Virus record (IMG/VR): IMGVR_UViG_3300024255_000107
Location: 1-29,694 of that record
DNA from: a virus
Length of the DNA: 29,694 nucleotides
Reading direction: 5' to 3' (one strand)
Positions within the stretch are counted from its first letter, which is position 1, and every line of letters begins with the position of its first letter. The notes under the pieces were generated by a model. It did not search any database. It had not been told where the DNA came from and saw only the letters and a list, made by a program, of their open reading frames with translations. This document shows, piece after piece, positions 22,501 to 29,233 of the stretch. A program made the position numbers and the translations under genes.

Positions 22501-22646
22501 AGATGTGGGAAACGGAATGCTCTGGGTGTCAAAAGATGATACCAGCAAATAAGTGTCCTCAAGTTGGATGCTATGTTCCATCTGATAATAAATATAAAAA
22601 TTCACTATGCAAACCCTGTTGGTTAAAACAAAAATGCAAGCAGTAA
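22497..22646 (+). CDS. 49-residue Cys-rich, probable zinc-binding protein
   Basis: ATG 22497 overlaps the previous TGA; TAA at 22644-22646. Seven Cys in 49 residues: CSGC (8, 11), Cys20, Cys25, CKPC (38, 41) and Cys47. The two CxxC knuckles about 27 residues apart fit a small zinc ribbon. The C-terminus is basic (LKQKCKQ). It overlaps the glutaredoxin-like gene by 13 bases. Confidence 0.5.
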   Translation: MKMWETECSGCQKMIPANKCPQVGCYVPSDNKYKNSLCKPCWLKQKCKQ

Positions 22647-22876
22647 TCTATTCTAACGGTAGTCAAGAGTGTGAGCGTATGGCAGCACTATTAGATTCTC
22701 TTGGTGGAGAGTTTTTAGAGTATAAACTCAATCATCACTTCACTCAAAGATCATTTGAAAATGAATTTGGCGAAGGGGCGACTTATCCTCAAGTATCTTT
22801 GGGTTACAAGCATGTTGGAAATATGCACGACACGCTACATTTCATGCAAGAGAAAGGGATGCTTGTAGGACAGTGA
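22634..22876 (+). CDS. Glutaredoxin-like protein with altered active site
   Basis: 80 residues from ATG 22634 (MQAVIYSNGSQECERMAALL); the frame is open to 22607, but the fold starts at this Met. Strand-loop-helix, then ATYPQVSLG (cis-Pro strand) and HVGNMHDTLHFMQE match the thioredoxin/glutaredoxin fold. The usual CxxC is S10-Q-E-C13: the first, nucleophilic Cys is Ser and only the second Cys remains, so normal dithiol or monothiol Grx chemistry is doubtful. T4 NrdC-type reduction of ribonucleotide reductase is therefore uncertain. Confidence 0.7.
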   Translation: MQAVIYSNGSQECERMAALLDSLGGEFLEYKLNHHFTQRSFENEFGEGATYPQVSLGYKHVGNMHDTLHFMQEKGMLVGQ

Positions 22877-22893
22877 CGAAAGTGTCCCATCGG

Positions 22894-22923
22894 TTGTCCA
22901 GCAGCAGGAATCTCTGCTATAAT
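22894..22923 (+). promoter_or_regulatory. Sigma70-like promoter of the CobT-like gene
   Basis: TTGTCC (22894-22899), 18 bases, TATAAT (22918-22923). CTGCTATAATTACA followed by xxGTAAxCAA, beginning at 22914, is repeated before the CobS-like gene at 25726, each time exactly 33 bases before the ATG. Confidence 0.7.
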
Positions 22924-22946
22924 TACAGGGTAACCAAGAGAGACGG

Positions 22947-25058
22947 ATGAACACTCAGGAAGTCAAAGGCACTCTCGCCAAACTGCTTGCTACGGAGAAT
23001 CTCACTGTAGAGCATCGTAAGGTCAGTACTGCCTGCTTTGATGTTGATAGTAGGACTCTCATCCTTCCTATTTGGAAGACTGCCTCTAACACGGTGTATG
23101 ACCTTCTGGTAGGGCATGAGGTGGGACATGCTCTCTACACACCTAATGTGGACTTCGGTAATGTATCAAAGGCGTTTGTGAATGTCTTAGAGGACGCTCG
23201 TATTGAGCGTATGATGAAAGTAACATATCCTGGTCTTCGACGTTCTTTCTTTGAAGGTTATAGACAACTATGGGATGCAGATTTCTTTGGAGTTAAAGGT
23301 GAAGATCCTGAAACTCTTGCACTAATTGACCGTATCAACCTTTACTTTAAGGGTAACCCCAACATTCCATTTAAACCTGAGGAGATGGTATGGGTTGAAC
23401 GTACAGAAAATACTAAAACGTTTGAAGACGTTACTACTCTGGCTAAAGAACTGTTTGAATATTGCTGTGAAAAGCAAGAAGAAAAAGAAGAAGATATGAT
23501 GATGCCATCATCATCCGATGGTAGTAACCAAGCAGACCGTCAAGAAACAGTTGATACATGTTCTGAAGACGGTGAGGAGAAAGATGAGTATATGACCCAT
23601 GAAGAGATGCTTGAAGAAGCATCTAAACGGGAAAAGGATAATTCGGACCTTGAAACACCTTCTTATCAAGGTGGTGCTGATGAAACTAAATCCGTTACTG
23701 ATGATGCATTGACAGAGGCACTAGAAACTCTTGTAGATGACAATTCTAAGGAGTGGGTATATCTTACAATTCCCGATCCTAAAGTAGAAGACTATATTGT
23801 TCCGTTCAAAACCATTCAAGAAAATCTTGAGGGTCATTTTTACAATCCTATTGTAGATAGTCAGTGGCAAGAGCATGTTCATTATTCTGTAGTTCACTAT
23901 CAAGAATTTAAAAAATCTGCTCAGAAGACTGTTAACTATCTGTGCAAGCAATTTGAAATGAAGAAGTCTGCTGATGAATACAAACGTGCGGCAACTTCTA
24001 AGACAGGTGTTCTTGATACTAACAAACTACATACTTATAAATTTAATGATGATATCTTTAAAAAGATAACTACTGTCCCTGAAGGTAAGAGTCATGGTCT
24101 AGTAATGTATCTTGACTGGTCTGGTTCAATGCAGAATCAATTACTTGATACTCTAAAGCAAACTTATAATTTGATTTGGTTTTGTAAAAAATGTGGCATT
24201 CCTTTTAGAGTATATGCTTTCCAGTCTGGATTTGGATACAATGATATCAATTCAGATCCCCCTTCAGAAGTAAAGAATGAACTGAGTCTTGCTTCGGACT
24301 TTCGTTTGTTTGAGTTCTTTTCTTCTCGTCAAAACAAACAGTCTCTAGACAAGTCTATGCAACTTGTATATACTCAAGTGTTTGCTATGCGTGGGTGGAG
24401 ACTTATTCCCCACAGTCCATATACTCTTGGTGGTACTCCTCTTGCTGAAGCGATCTACTGTACACGCAGTATCGTAGATAATATTAAACGTGTTGAGCGT
24501 ATTAGTAAAGTAAATGTTATCTGTTTGACTGATGGTGAAGCAAATCCAATAAGTTATATCCAGAAGTTTCCTGAAGATCATTCATATTATCCTGGTCAAT
24601 ATCGATATCAGTATCTTTGTCATACTCGGGGACTTATATTTTTTCTCCGTGATCCTAAAACAGGTTACACTCGTAAACTCTCAAATGACCCTAGGATTAC
24701 CACGAAAGAAATTGTGTCTTTCTATCGTGAGATTACAGATTATAATTGGATTGGTATTCGTATTTGTGCAAAAACTGACTTAACAATACTAGTGCGTCAG
24801 TTTGCTATTGATCAAGTTGATGAAATTGACAGGCAATGGAAGAAGGAAAGATTTGCTTCCATCAAAGGTAATATGGGATTTACTGAAGCATTCTTTATGC
24901 CTGATAAAAATATTGGTGATGGGACTCAAGATATTGAGGTTAAAAATAAAAAAGAAGTTGCAACTAAAGCAGAACTCACTCGTGCATTTAAAAAGCATAT
25001 GGGTTCTAAAATGACAAACAAGACCATCCTTAACGCATTTATTGAGCAAATCGCATGA
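22947..25058 (+). CDS. CobT-like protein: zinc-metallopeptidase motif plus VWA (MIDAS) domain
   Basis: 703 residues. N-terminal part: LLVGHEVGHALYT contains HExxH (His57, Glu58, His61), and VNVLEDARIERMM supplies a likely third ligand (Glu82); NxLExxRIE is also a CobT-family trait. Residues about 173-260 are an acidic, disordered linker. The C-terminal part begins like CobT (GVLDTNKLHTYKFNDDIFKK) and carries a complete metal-ion-dependent adhesion site: DWSGS (Asp390, Ser392, Ser394), Thr497 in GGTPLAEA, Asp529 in LTDGEANP. VWA proteins of this type work with a MoxR/CobS AAA+ ATPase, and one is encoded at 25759 behind a matching promoter. Whether it serves cobalt chelation or another target is unknown; it may also be annotated as a peptidase. 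Confidence 0.85.
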   Translation: MNTQEVKGTLAKLLATENLTVEHRKVSTACFDVDSRTLILPIWKTASNTVYDLLVGHEVGHALYTPNVDFGNVSKAFVNVLEDARIERMMKVTYPGLRRSFFEGYRQLWDADFFGVKGEDPETLALIDRINLYFKGNPNIPFKPEEMVWVERTENTKTFEDVTTLAKELFEYCCEKQEEKEEDMMMPSSSDGSNQADRQETVDTCSEDGEEKDEYMTHEEMLEEASKREKDNSDLETPSYQGGADETKSVTDDALTEALETLVDDNSKEWVYLTIPDPKVEDYIVPFKTIQENLEGHFYNPIVDSQWQEHVHYSVVHYQEFKKSAQKTVNYLCKQFEMKKSADEYKRAATSKTGVLDTNKLHTYKFNDDIFKKITTVPEGKSHGLVMYLDWSGSMQNQLLDTLKQTYNLIWFCKKCGIPFRVYAFQSGFGYNDINSDPPSEVKNELSLASDFRLFEFFSSRQNKQSLDKSMQLVYTQVFAMRGWRLIPHSPYTLGGTPLAEAIYCTRSIVDNIKRVERISKVNVICLTDGEANPISYIQKFPEDHSYYPGQYRYQYLCHTRGLIFFLRDPKTGYTRKLSNDPRITTKEIVSFYREITDYNWIGIRICAKTDLTILVRQFAIDQVDEIDRQWKKERFASIKGNMGFTEAFFMPDKNIGDGTQDIEVKNKKEVATKAELTRAFKKHMGSKMTNKTILNAFIEQIA

Positions 25059-25198
25059 AGTGTAAAGTACAACTATTCAAAGCAGGAACAGTTTTCGATG
25101 AAATTGTTATTGCTACAGACTATGACGATGCTAGGAAAGTTGCCTTGGCACGAAACCCTGGAGCAACTATTGTGGGAGTAACGGCAGTATTTGAATGA
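25055..25198 (+). CDS. 47-residue hypothetical protein
   Basis: ATGA overlaps at both ends (with the CobT-like stop and with the next start at 25195). The product, MKCKVQLFKAGTVFDEIVIA then TDYDDARKVALARNPGATIV, looks like a compact beta-beta-alpha-beta unit; the phrase ATDYDDARKVALARNPGA resembles small proteins that follow in many cyanophages. Lies between the CobT-like gene and the 170-residue gene. Function unknown. Confidence 0.6.
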   Translation: MKCKVQLFKAGTVFDEIVIATDYDDARKVALARNPGATIVGVTAVFE

Positions 25199-25707
25199 AC
25201 ATCTTTGTCACCGACGAATCACCTTGGCGGTCTGCTGCTGTCCTACCAGACAAGCACATCGTCAAGATGCCTCTAGAGACCTGCCAGATGCTCGCTATAG
25301 TCGCCTCAGACAAGTGGGGACATGGTTATGGTACTTTGCCTAAGGCAGACGGTACACCTTATGCTACAGAGAAGGGAGCATTCCGTAATCACCCTTGCAC
25401 CAAGTGGGCAAATGAGACTGTAGCAAACTCTAGATGGTTGCTTGAGCATGGTATGGCATTATGTGAAGAGTACTTTACTCGGTACGGTAAAATCCATACT
25501 TGCTTTAAGACTCTCCTTGCTGCTGATGAAATCATTCCTTATGTAAAATATAAAGATCATACTCCTTTTGTCTTTGCAGGACCTGACGAGTATAAGTATG
25601 ATACCAGCATTGATATCTTCACTGCTTATAAGATGTATGTTGCATCTAAACCATGGGTGGCATCCAACTATCTGCGTGTGCCAGATAAAAAACCGTCCTG
25701 GGTTTGA
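25195..25707 (+). CDS. Conserved phage protein of unknown function (HxxKMxLE...NHPCTKW...RYGK family)
   Basis: 170 residues. Recognisable conserved blocks: MNIFVTDESPWRSAAVLPDK, HIVKMPLETCQMLA, NHPCTKWANET, WLLEHGMALCEEYFTRYGKI, YLRVPDKKPSW. I have seen this pattern in many phage proteins without a proven function; the invariant His, Asp, Lys, Glu and Cys residues suggest an enzyme acting on nucleic acid or nucleotide, but that is inference. Some annotations may call it a pyrimidine-dimer glycosylase; it does not resemble T4 DenV by eye. It is coupled to the upstream small gene and ends just before the CobS-like promoter. Confidence 0.6.
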   Translation: MNIFVTDESPWRSAAVLPDKHIVKMPLETCQMLAIVASDKWGHGYGTLPKADGTPYATEKGAFRNHPCTKWANETVANSRWLLEHGMALCEEYFTRYGKIHTCFKTLLAADEIIPYVKYKDHTPFVFAGPDEYKYDTSIDIFTAYKMYVASKPWVASNYLRVPDKKPSWV

Positions 25708-25735
25708 CCTAAAACGACCCCAAACCTGCTATAAT
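25704..25735 (+). promoter_or_regulatory. Sigma70-like promoter of the CobS-like gene
   Basis: TATAAT (25730-25735) in CTGCTATAATTACA (from 25726), the same element and the same 33-base distance to ATG as at 22914. A TTGACC at 25704-25709 is 20 bases upstream, too far for an ideal -35, so an activator or a weaker -35 may be used. Confidence 0.6.
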
Positions 25736-25758
25736 TACAAAGTAAACAAAGGAACCCA

Positions 25759-26829
25759 ATGCCTCGTAAGTCTGAAGTCACTACAGCAACCCTTGTCAAT
25801 CATCTGACTGAACTGTATGGTTGTGAAGTTGATACTATGCAGGTTCGTAGTTCTGCAGAATCTCTTGGTGTATCATACGCTACTGCTGCTAAACGACTTG
25901 ACTCTTATAAATCTGGTAGGGGTAAATGGAACCTAACTGTTCAAGAAATTGAGCAAGCATATGAAGCACCCTCTGCAATACCCGTAGATAATTACATTCC
26001 TACAAAAGATGATTCCTATGTCCCTTTTGGTAACTATGCATCTGTTCGCAAAGTTATCACCTCTAATAAATTTTATCCTGTCTTTATCACAGGTCTTTCA
26101 GGCAATGGTAAGACCCTCTCAGTTGAGCAGGCATGTGCAACAGCAAAGCGAGAGTTGATTCGTGTCAACATCACAATCGAAACTGATGAAGACGATCTTA
26201 TTGGTGGTTTTCGTCTTGTCAATGGTGACACTGTTTGGCATAATGGTCCAGTCATCGAAGCTCTGGAACGTGGAGCTGTACTTCTTCTAGATGAGATTGA
26301 CCTAGCATCTAATAAAATCTTGTGCCTGCAATCTGTGCTGGAAGGTAAGGGTGTCTTCTTGAAGAAGACTGGTAAATATGTAACTCCTAAGGAAGGATTC
26401 AATGTTATTGCAACTGCAAATACTAAAGGTAAAGGCAGCGATGACGGTCGCTTTGTTGGAACTAATATTCTCAACGAAGCATTCCTCGAACGTTTTCCAA
26501 TTACATTCGAGCAAGATTATCCAACTGCATCGGTAGAAGAAAAAATTCTACGAAATATGGGTTGTGATACTATTTTTGCAGAGAACCTTGTGAAGTGGGC
26601 AGGTGTCATTCGCAAGACTTTCTTTGACGGTGGTGTTGATGAAGTAATCACAACACGTCGTTTAGTGCATATTGCACAAGCGATGGAGATTTTTAGTGAC
26701 CGTCTTACTGCTGTCAACATGTGTATCAATCGTTTTGATGACGACACTAAACAATCTTTCCTAGATCTCTATACAAAGGTTGACGCTGGAGAAGATTCCG
26801 AGTACAATGAAGACGAAGAAACCATTTGA
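25759..26829 (+). CDS. cobS: CobS-like MoxR-family AAA+ ATPase
   Basis: 356 residues. The N-terminal 65 residues look like a helix-turn-helix-type domain (SSAESLGVSYATAAKRLDSY). The AAA+ core follows: Walker A GLSGNGKT (112-119), Walker B VLLLDEID (174-181), sensor 1 VIATANT (216-222), and arginine-finger candidate LERF (243-246). The acidic C-terminus (DAGEDSEYNEDEE) resembles a flexible tail. CobS works with CobT and CobN in aerobic cobalt insertion; cyanophages carry cobS widely. No CobN is visible here, so the CobT-like protein at 22947 is the natural partner. Ribosome site AAAGGA at 25748-25753. It ends three bases before the DUF3310-like start. Confidence 0.88.
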   Translation: MPRKSEVTTATLVNHLTELYGCEVDTMQVRSSAESLGVSYATAAKRLDSYKSGRGKWNLTVQEIEQAYEAPSAIPVDNYIPTKDDSYVPFGNYASVRKVITSNKFYPVFITGLSGNGKTLSVEQACATAKRELIRVNITIETDEDDLIGGFRLVNGDTVWHNGPVIEALERGAVLLLDEIDLASNKILCLQSVLEGKGVFLKKTGKYVTPKEGFNVIATANTKGKGSDDGRFVGTNILNEAFLERFPITFEQDYPTASVEEKILRNMGCDTIFAENLVKWAGVIRKTFFDGGVDEVITTRRLVHIAQAMEIFSDRLTAVNMCINRFDDDTKQSFLDLYTKVDAGEDSEYNEDEETI

Positions 26830-26831
26830 TT

Positions 26832-27113
26832 ATGAAGTACAATGAAGATGCGCTTCTCAAGGAGTTGCGCGATTACATTTCTGGAACTTACGGTCAGCAC
26901 TATTCTGCTGGCAACGATGAGATTCAAACGTTAGATTTGATTGAAGCATGTGGTGATGCAGAAGCATTCTGTAGAAGTAACATTCTAAAGTATGCTTCTC
27001 GCTATGACCGTAAAGGCACTGCCCGTCGTGACATTATTAAGATCTTACACTACGGATTACTCCTCCTACATTTTTCCGATAAAACTAAAGTTACCGAAAC
27101 CTACCCTCAATGA
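26832..27113 (+). CDS. DUF3310-like protein
   Basis: 93 residues from ATG 26832 (MKYNEDALLKELRDYISGTY); TTG 26826 is less likely. The core QHYSAGNDEIQTLDLIEACG, FCRSNILKYASRYDRKGT and RRDIIKILHYGLLLLHF fits DUF3310, a phage family of the form HY...EviD.ie..g...F..gN.iKYl.R.g.K....DL.Ka..Yl. Some relatives are annotated as nucleotide kinase-like, without proof. Its stop overlaps the gp45 ATG (ATGA). Confidence 0.75.
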   Translation: MKYNEDALLKELRDYISGTYGQHYSAGNDEIQTLDLIEACGDAEAFCRSNILKYASRYDRKGTARRDIIKILHYGLLLLHFSDKTKVTETYPQ

Positions 27114-27778
27114 CAGTAATTTCACGTCCAACAATTGAAGTCCTTAAGAACTTCTGTTCTATTAACAAGTCTATTGTCATCAAACCTGGCAACCAAGTTT
27201 CTACTCTGAGCATCAACAAGAACATTCTTGCTATTGCTGATGTTGAAGAATCGTTTGATTCTCAAATTTCTATTTACGATCTGGGTGTATTCTTAGGTGG
27301 TCTGTCTCTGTTCGACGTACCAAAAATTGATACTACTCAGTCTAATTACGTCACTGTGAGTGATCAGATTGGAAGGTCAAAGACTCGTTTCTTTTATGCA
27401 GACCCCGACATTATCACTCAACCTCCAGAGAAAGAGATTACACTTCCCTCTGTCGATTGTGATTTTGAACTGAGTGCAGATATTCTTCAGCAACTTCAAC
27501 GTGCTGCTGCTGTGTATCAACTACCAGACTTGTGTCTTTTTGGGCATGAAGGTTCTGTTCAAATTATGGTTACTGATAAAAAGAACGATACCTCTAATAG
27601 TTACTCTGTCGAACTTCCTAGTGCTGTAATTGGTGATGAGGAATTCTGCTTCTGCTTTAAGGTTGAGAACTTGAAACTACTTCCTGGTTCTTATCATGTT
27701 ATGATTAGTAAGAAGAATGTTGCTGAATTCCGAGGCAACGGCATCAAGTATTTTATTGCTCTCGAACCTAACAACTGA
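27110..27778 (+). CDS. gp45: DNA polymerase sliding clamp
   Basis: 222 residues (T4 gp45: 228). The start LKNFCSINKSIVIKPGNQVS aligns with T4 LLKNFATINSGIMLKSGQF, followed by ISIYDLGVFLGGLSLFD (T4 VAIYDLNGFLGILSLV), FSIKVENLK-type strands and a C-terminal KYFIALEPNN. It is a trimeric ring that tethers polymerase and, in T4, activates late transcription. The next ATG follows from the last base of the stop. Confidence 0.94.
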   Translation: MTVISRPTIEVLKNFCSINKSIVIKPGNQVSTLSINKNILAIADVEESFDSQISIYDLGVFLGGLSLFDVPKIDTTQSNYVTVSDQIGRSKTRFFYADPDIITQPPEKEITLPSVDCDFELSADILQQLQRAAAVYQLPDLCLFGHEGSVQIMVTDKKNDTSNSYSVELPSAVIGDEEFCFCFKVENLKLLPGSYHVMISKKNVAEFRGNGIKYFIALEPNN

Positions 27779-28719
27779 TGAATGATTTTTTATGGGTAGA
27801 GAAGTATCGTCCTCAGACTGTTGAGGAATGTATTCTTCCTGCCAATGTGAAAGAAACCTTCCAGAGTTTCATTGACCAAGGTGAGATTCCCAATCTTCTC
27901 CTTTCTGGAACTGCTGGTGTTGGTAAAACTACCATCGCCAAAGCACTCTGCAGAGAATTGGGTGCTGATTATTATGTTATCAATGGATCTGATGAAGGTA
28001 GATTCCTGGACACTGTACGCAATCAAGCAAAATCCTTTGCTTCTACTGTGTCTCTCACTGCTTCTGCTCGTCACAAAGTTCTTATCATTGATGAGGCAGA
28101 TAACACAACCCCAGATGTCCAACTTCTACTTCGTGCAAGTATCGAAGAGTTCCAAAAAAACTGTAGGTTCATATTCACTTGTAACTTCAAAAACAAGATT
28201 ATTGAACCACTACATAGTAGAACGACGGTTGTAGAGTTCAATGTCCGTGGACAAACAAAACAAGAACTTGCTGGTGCGTTTTTTAAAAGGTGTCAGGATA
28301 TCCTCAGGCGCGAGGAGGTCTCCTTCGCTCCTAGAGTTCTTGCAGAAGTCGTCCAGAAATACTTCCCAGACTTCCGAAGAACTCTCAATGAGTTGCAGCG
28401 ATATGCCAGCACAGGGTCTATCGACACTGGTATTCTGGCGGCGTTAGGTGATGCTAATCTAGATACTCTTGTAGCAGCATTGAAAGATAAAAAATTCAAT
28501 GATGTTAAGAAGTGGGTAACACAAAATCTAGATGCTGACCCAACATCTATTATGCGTAAACTTTATGATAGTTTGTCCAATGTGATGGATGGTCCTAGTG
28601 TTGCTGCTGCTGTTTTAATTATTGCTGAGTATCAATATAAGTCTGCTTTTGTTGTAGATCAAGAAATCAATCTGCTCGCTTGTTTGACTCAACTAATGCT
28701 GGAGTGTAATTTCAAATGA
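27778..28719 (+). CDS. gp44: Clamp loader large subunit
   Basis: 313 residues (T4 gp44: 319). WVEKYRPQTVEECILP at the N-terminus is a clamp-loader signature. Walker A GTAGVGKT (44-51), Walker B LIIDEAD (102-108), sensor 1 FIFTCNF, and the SRC-type motif as HSRTTVVEF. It forms the ATPase that opens gp45 onto primed DNA together with gp62. The stop overlaps the ATG of a 78-residue gene, not a recognisable gp62. Confidence 0.95.
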   Translation: MNDFLWVEKYRPQTVEECILPANVKETFQSFIDQGEIPNLLLSGTAGVGKTTIAKALCRELGADYYVINGSDEGRFLDTVRNQAKSFASTVSLTASARHKVLIIDEADNTTPDVQLLLRASIEEFQKNCRFIFTCNFKNKIIEPLHSRTTVVEFNVRGQTKQELAGAFFKRCQDILRREEVSFAPRVLAEVVQKYFPDFRRTLNELQRYASTGSIDTGILAALGDANLDTLVAALKDKKFNDVKKWVTQNLDADPTSIMRKLYDSLSNVMDGPSVAAAVLIIAEYQYKSAFVVDQEINLLACLTQLMLECNFK

Positions 28720-28952
28720 TGCAATTTTCTATTAATGCAATATTTAAAGATGTTCCTAAGGGAGTGGTAAGAAACATTCTTTTGGGTGGATGTCAAGAAT
28801 ATTATACAAAATATTTAGACCCTATGGACGATGGGGAAGAATACGAACAACTTTTTGGCGAGTTCCTTGAGGTATTTTCTGAAATTTCTAATGCACTTGC
28901 CGATGATTCTATGTACATTTCTGAAGAAGGAGTTATGCCAAAATGGATGTAA
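28716..28952 (+). CDS. Hypothetical 78-residue acidic protein after gp44
   Basis: ATGATG start overlapping the gp44 TGA. The product begins MMQFSINAIFKDVPKGVVRN, then GGCQEYYTKYLDPMDDGEEY and an acidic helix FGEFLEVFSEISNAL. It occupies the place where T4 has gp62 (187 residues), but neither length nor sequence fits. It overlaps the second Sm-like gene by 10 bases. Function unknown; a replisome accessory is only suggested by position. Confidence 0.6.
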   Translation: MMQFSINAIFKDVPKGVVRNILLGGCQEYYTKYLDPMDDGEEYEQLFGEFLEVFSEISNALADDSMYISEEGVMPKWM

Positions 28953-29233
28953 AACTGATTCGCCTTATCAGTGGTGAAGAAATTATTGCAGAAGTTACTG
29001 ATTGGAGTAATGGTATTCTTACTGTAAAGAATGCCTTGGTAGTCATTCCCCAACAAGGTCAGGTTGGATTTGCTCCATGGGCAACCGTCATTGATCCTGA
29101 GCATCCTGAAATTGCTCTTGATATGAAGCATGTAATTTATTCTGTTGAAGTTGCACCCGATGTAATCAGACAGTATTCTAAACTATTTGGTGGTCCTGAT
29201 ATTATTACTCCTGATAAGAAACTGATCCTATGA
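28943..29233 (+). CDS. Sm-like fold protein (second paralogue)
   Basis: 96 residues: KLIRLISGEEIIAEVTDW, ILTVKNALVVIPQQ, GQVGFAPWATVID, IALDMKHVIYSVEVAPDVIR. Strand order and the signature L(I/L)xGEE(V/I) ... Gx(G)FAxW match the N-terminal domain of the protein at 17618, without that protein's charged tail. The ATG lies inside the end of the previous gene, and the TGA overlaps the methylase ATG. Likely an oligomeric small beta-barrel, by analogy with Sm/Hfq rings; RNA binding untested. Confidence 0.7.
   Translation: MDVKLIRLISGEEIIAEVTDWSNGILTVKNALVVIPQQGQVGFAPWATVIDPEHPEIALDMKHVIYSVEVAPDVIRQYSKLFGGPDIITPDKKLIL

Noticed and set aside
25195-25707. T4 DenV-type pyrimidine dimer glycosylase
   Set aside because: Apart from general size, the conserved blocks do not match DenV as I know it; left as unknown function.
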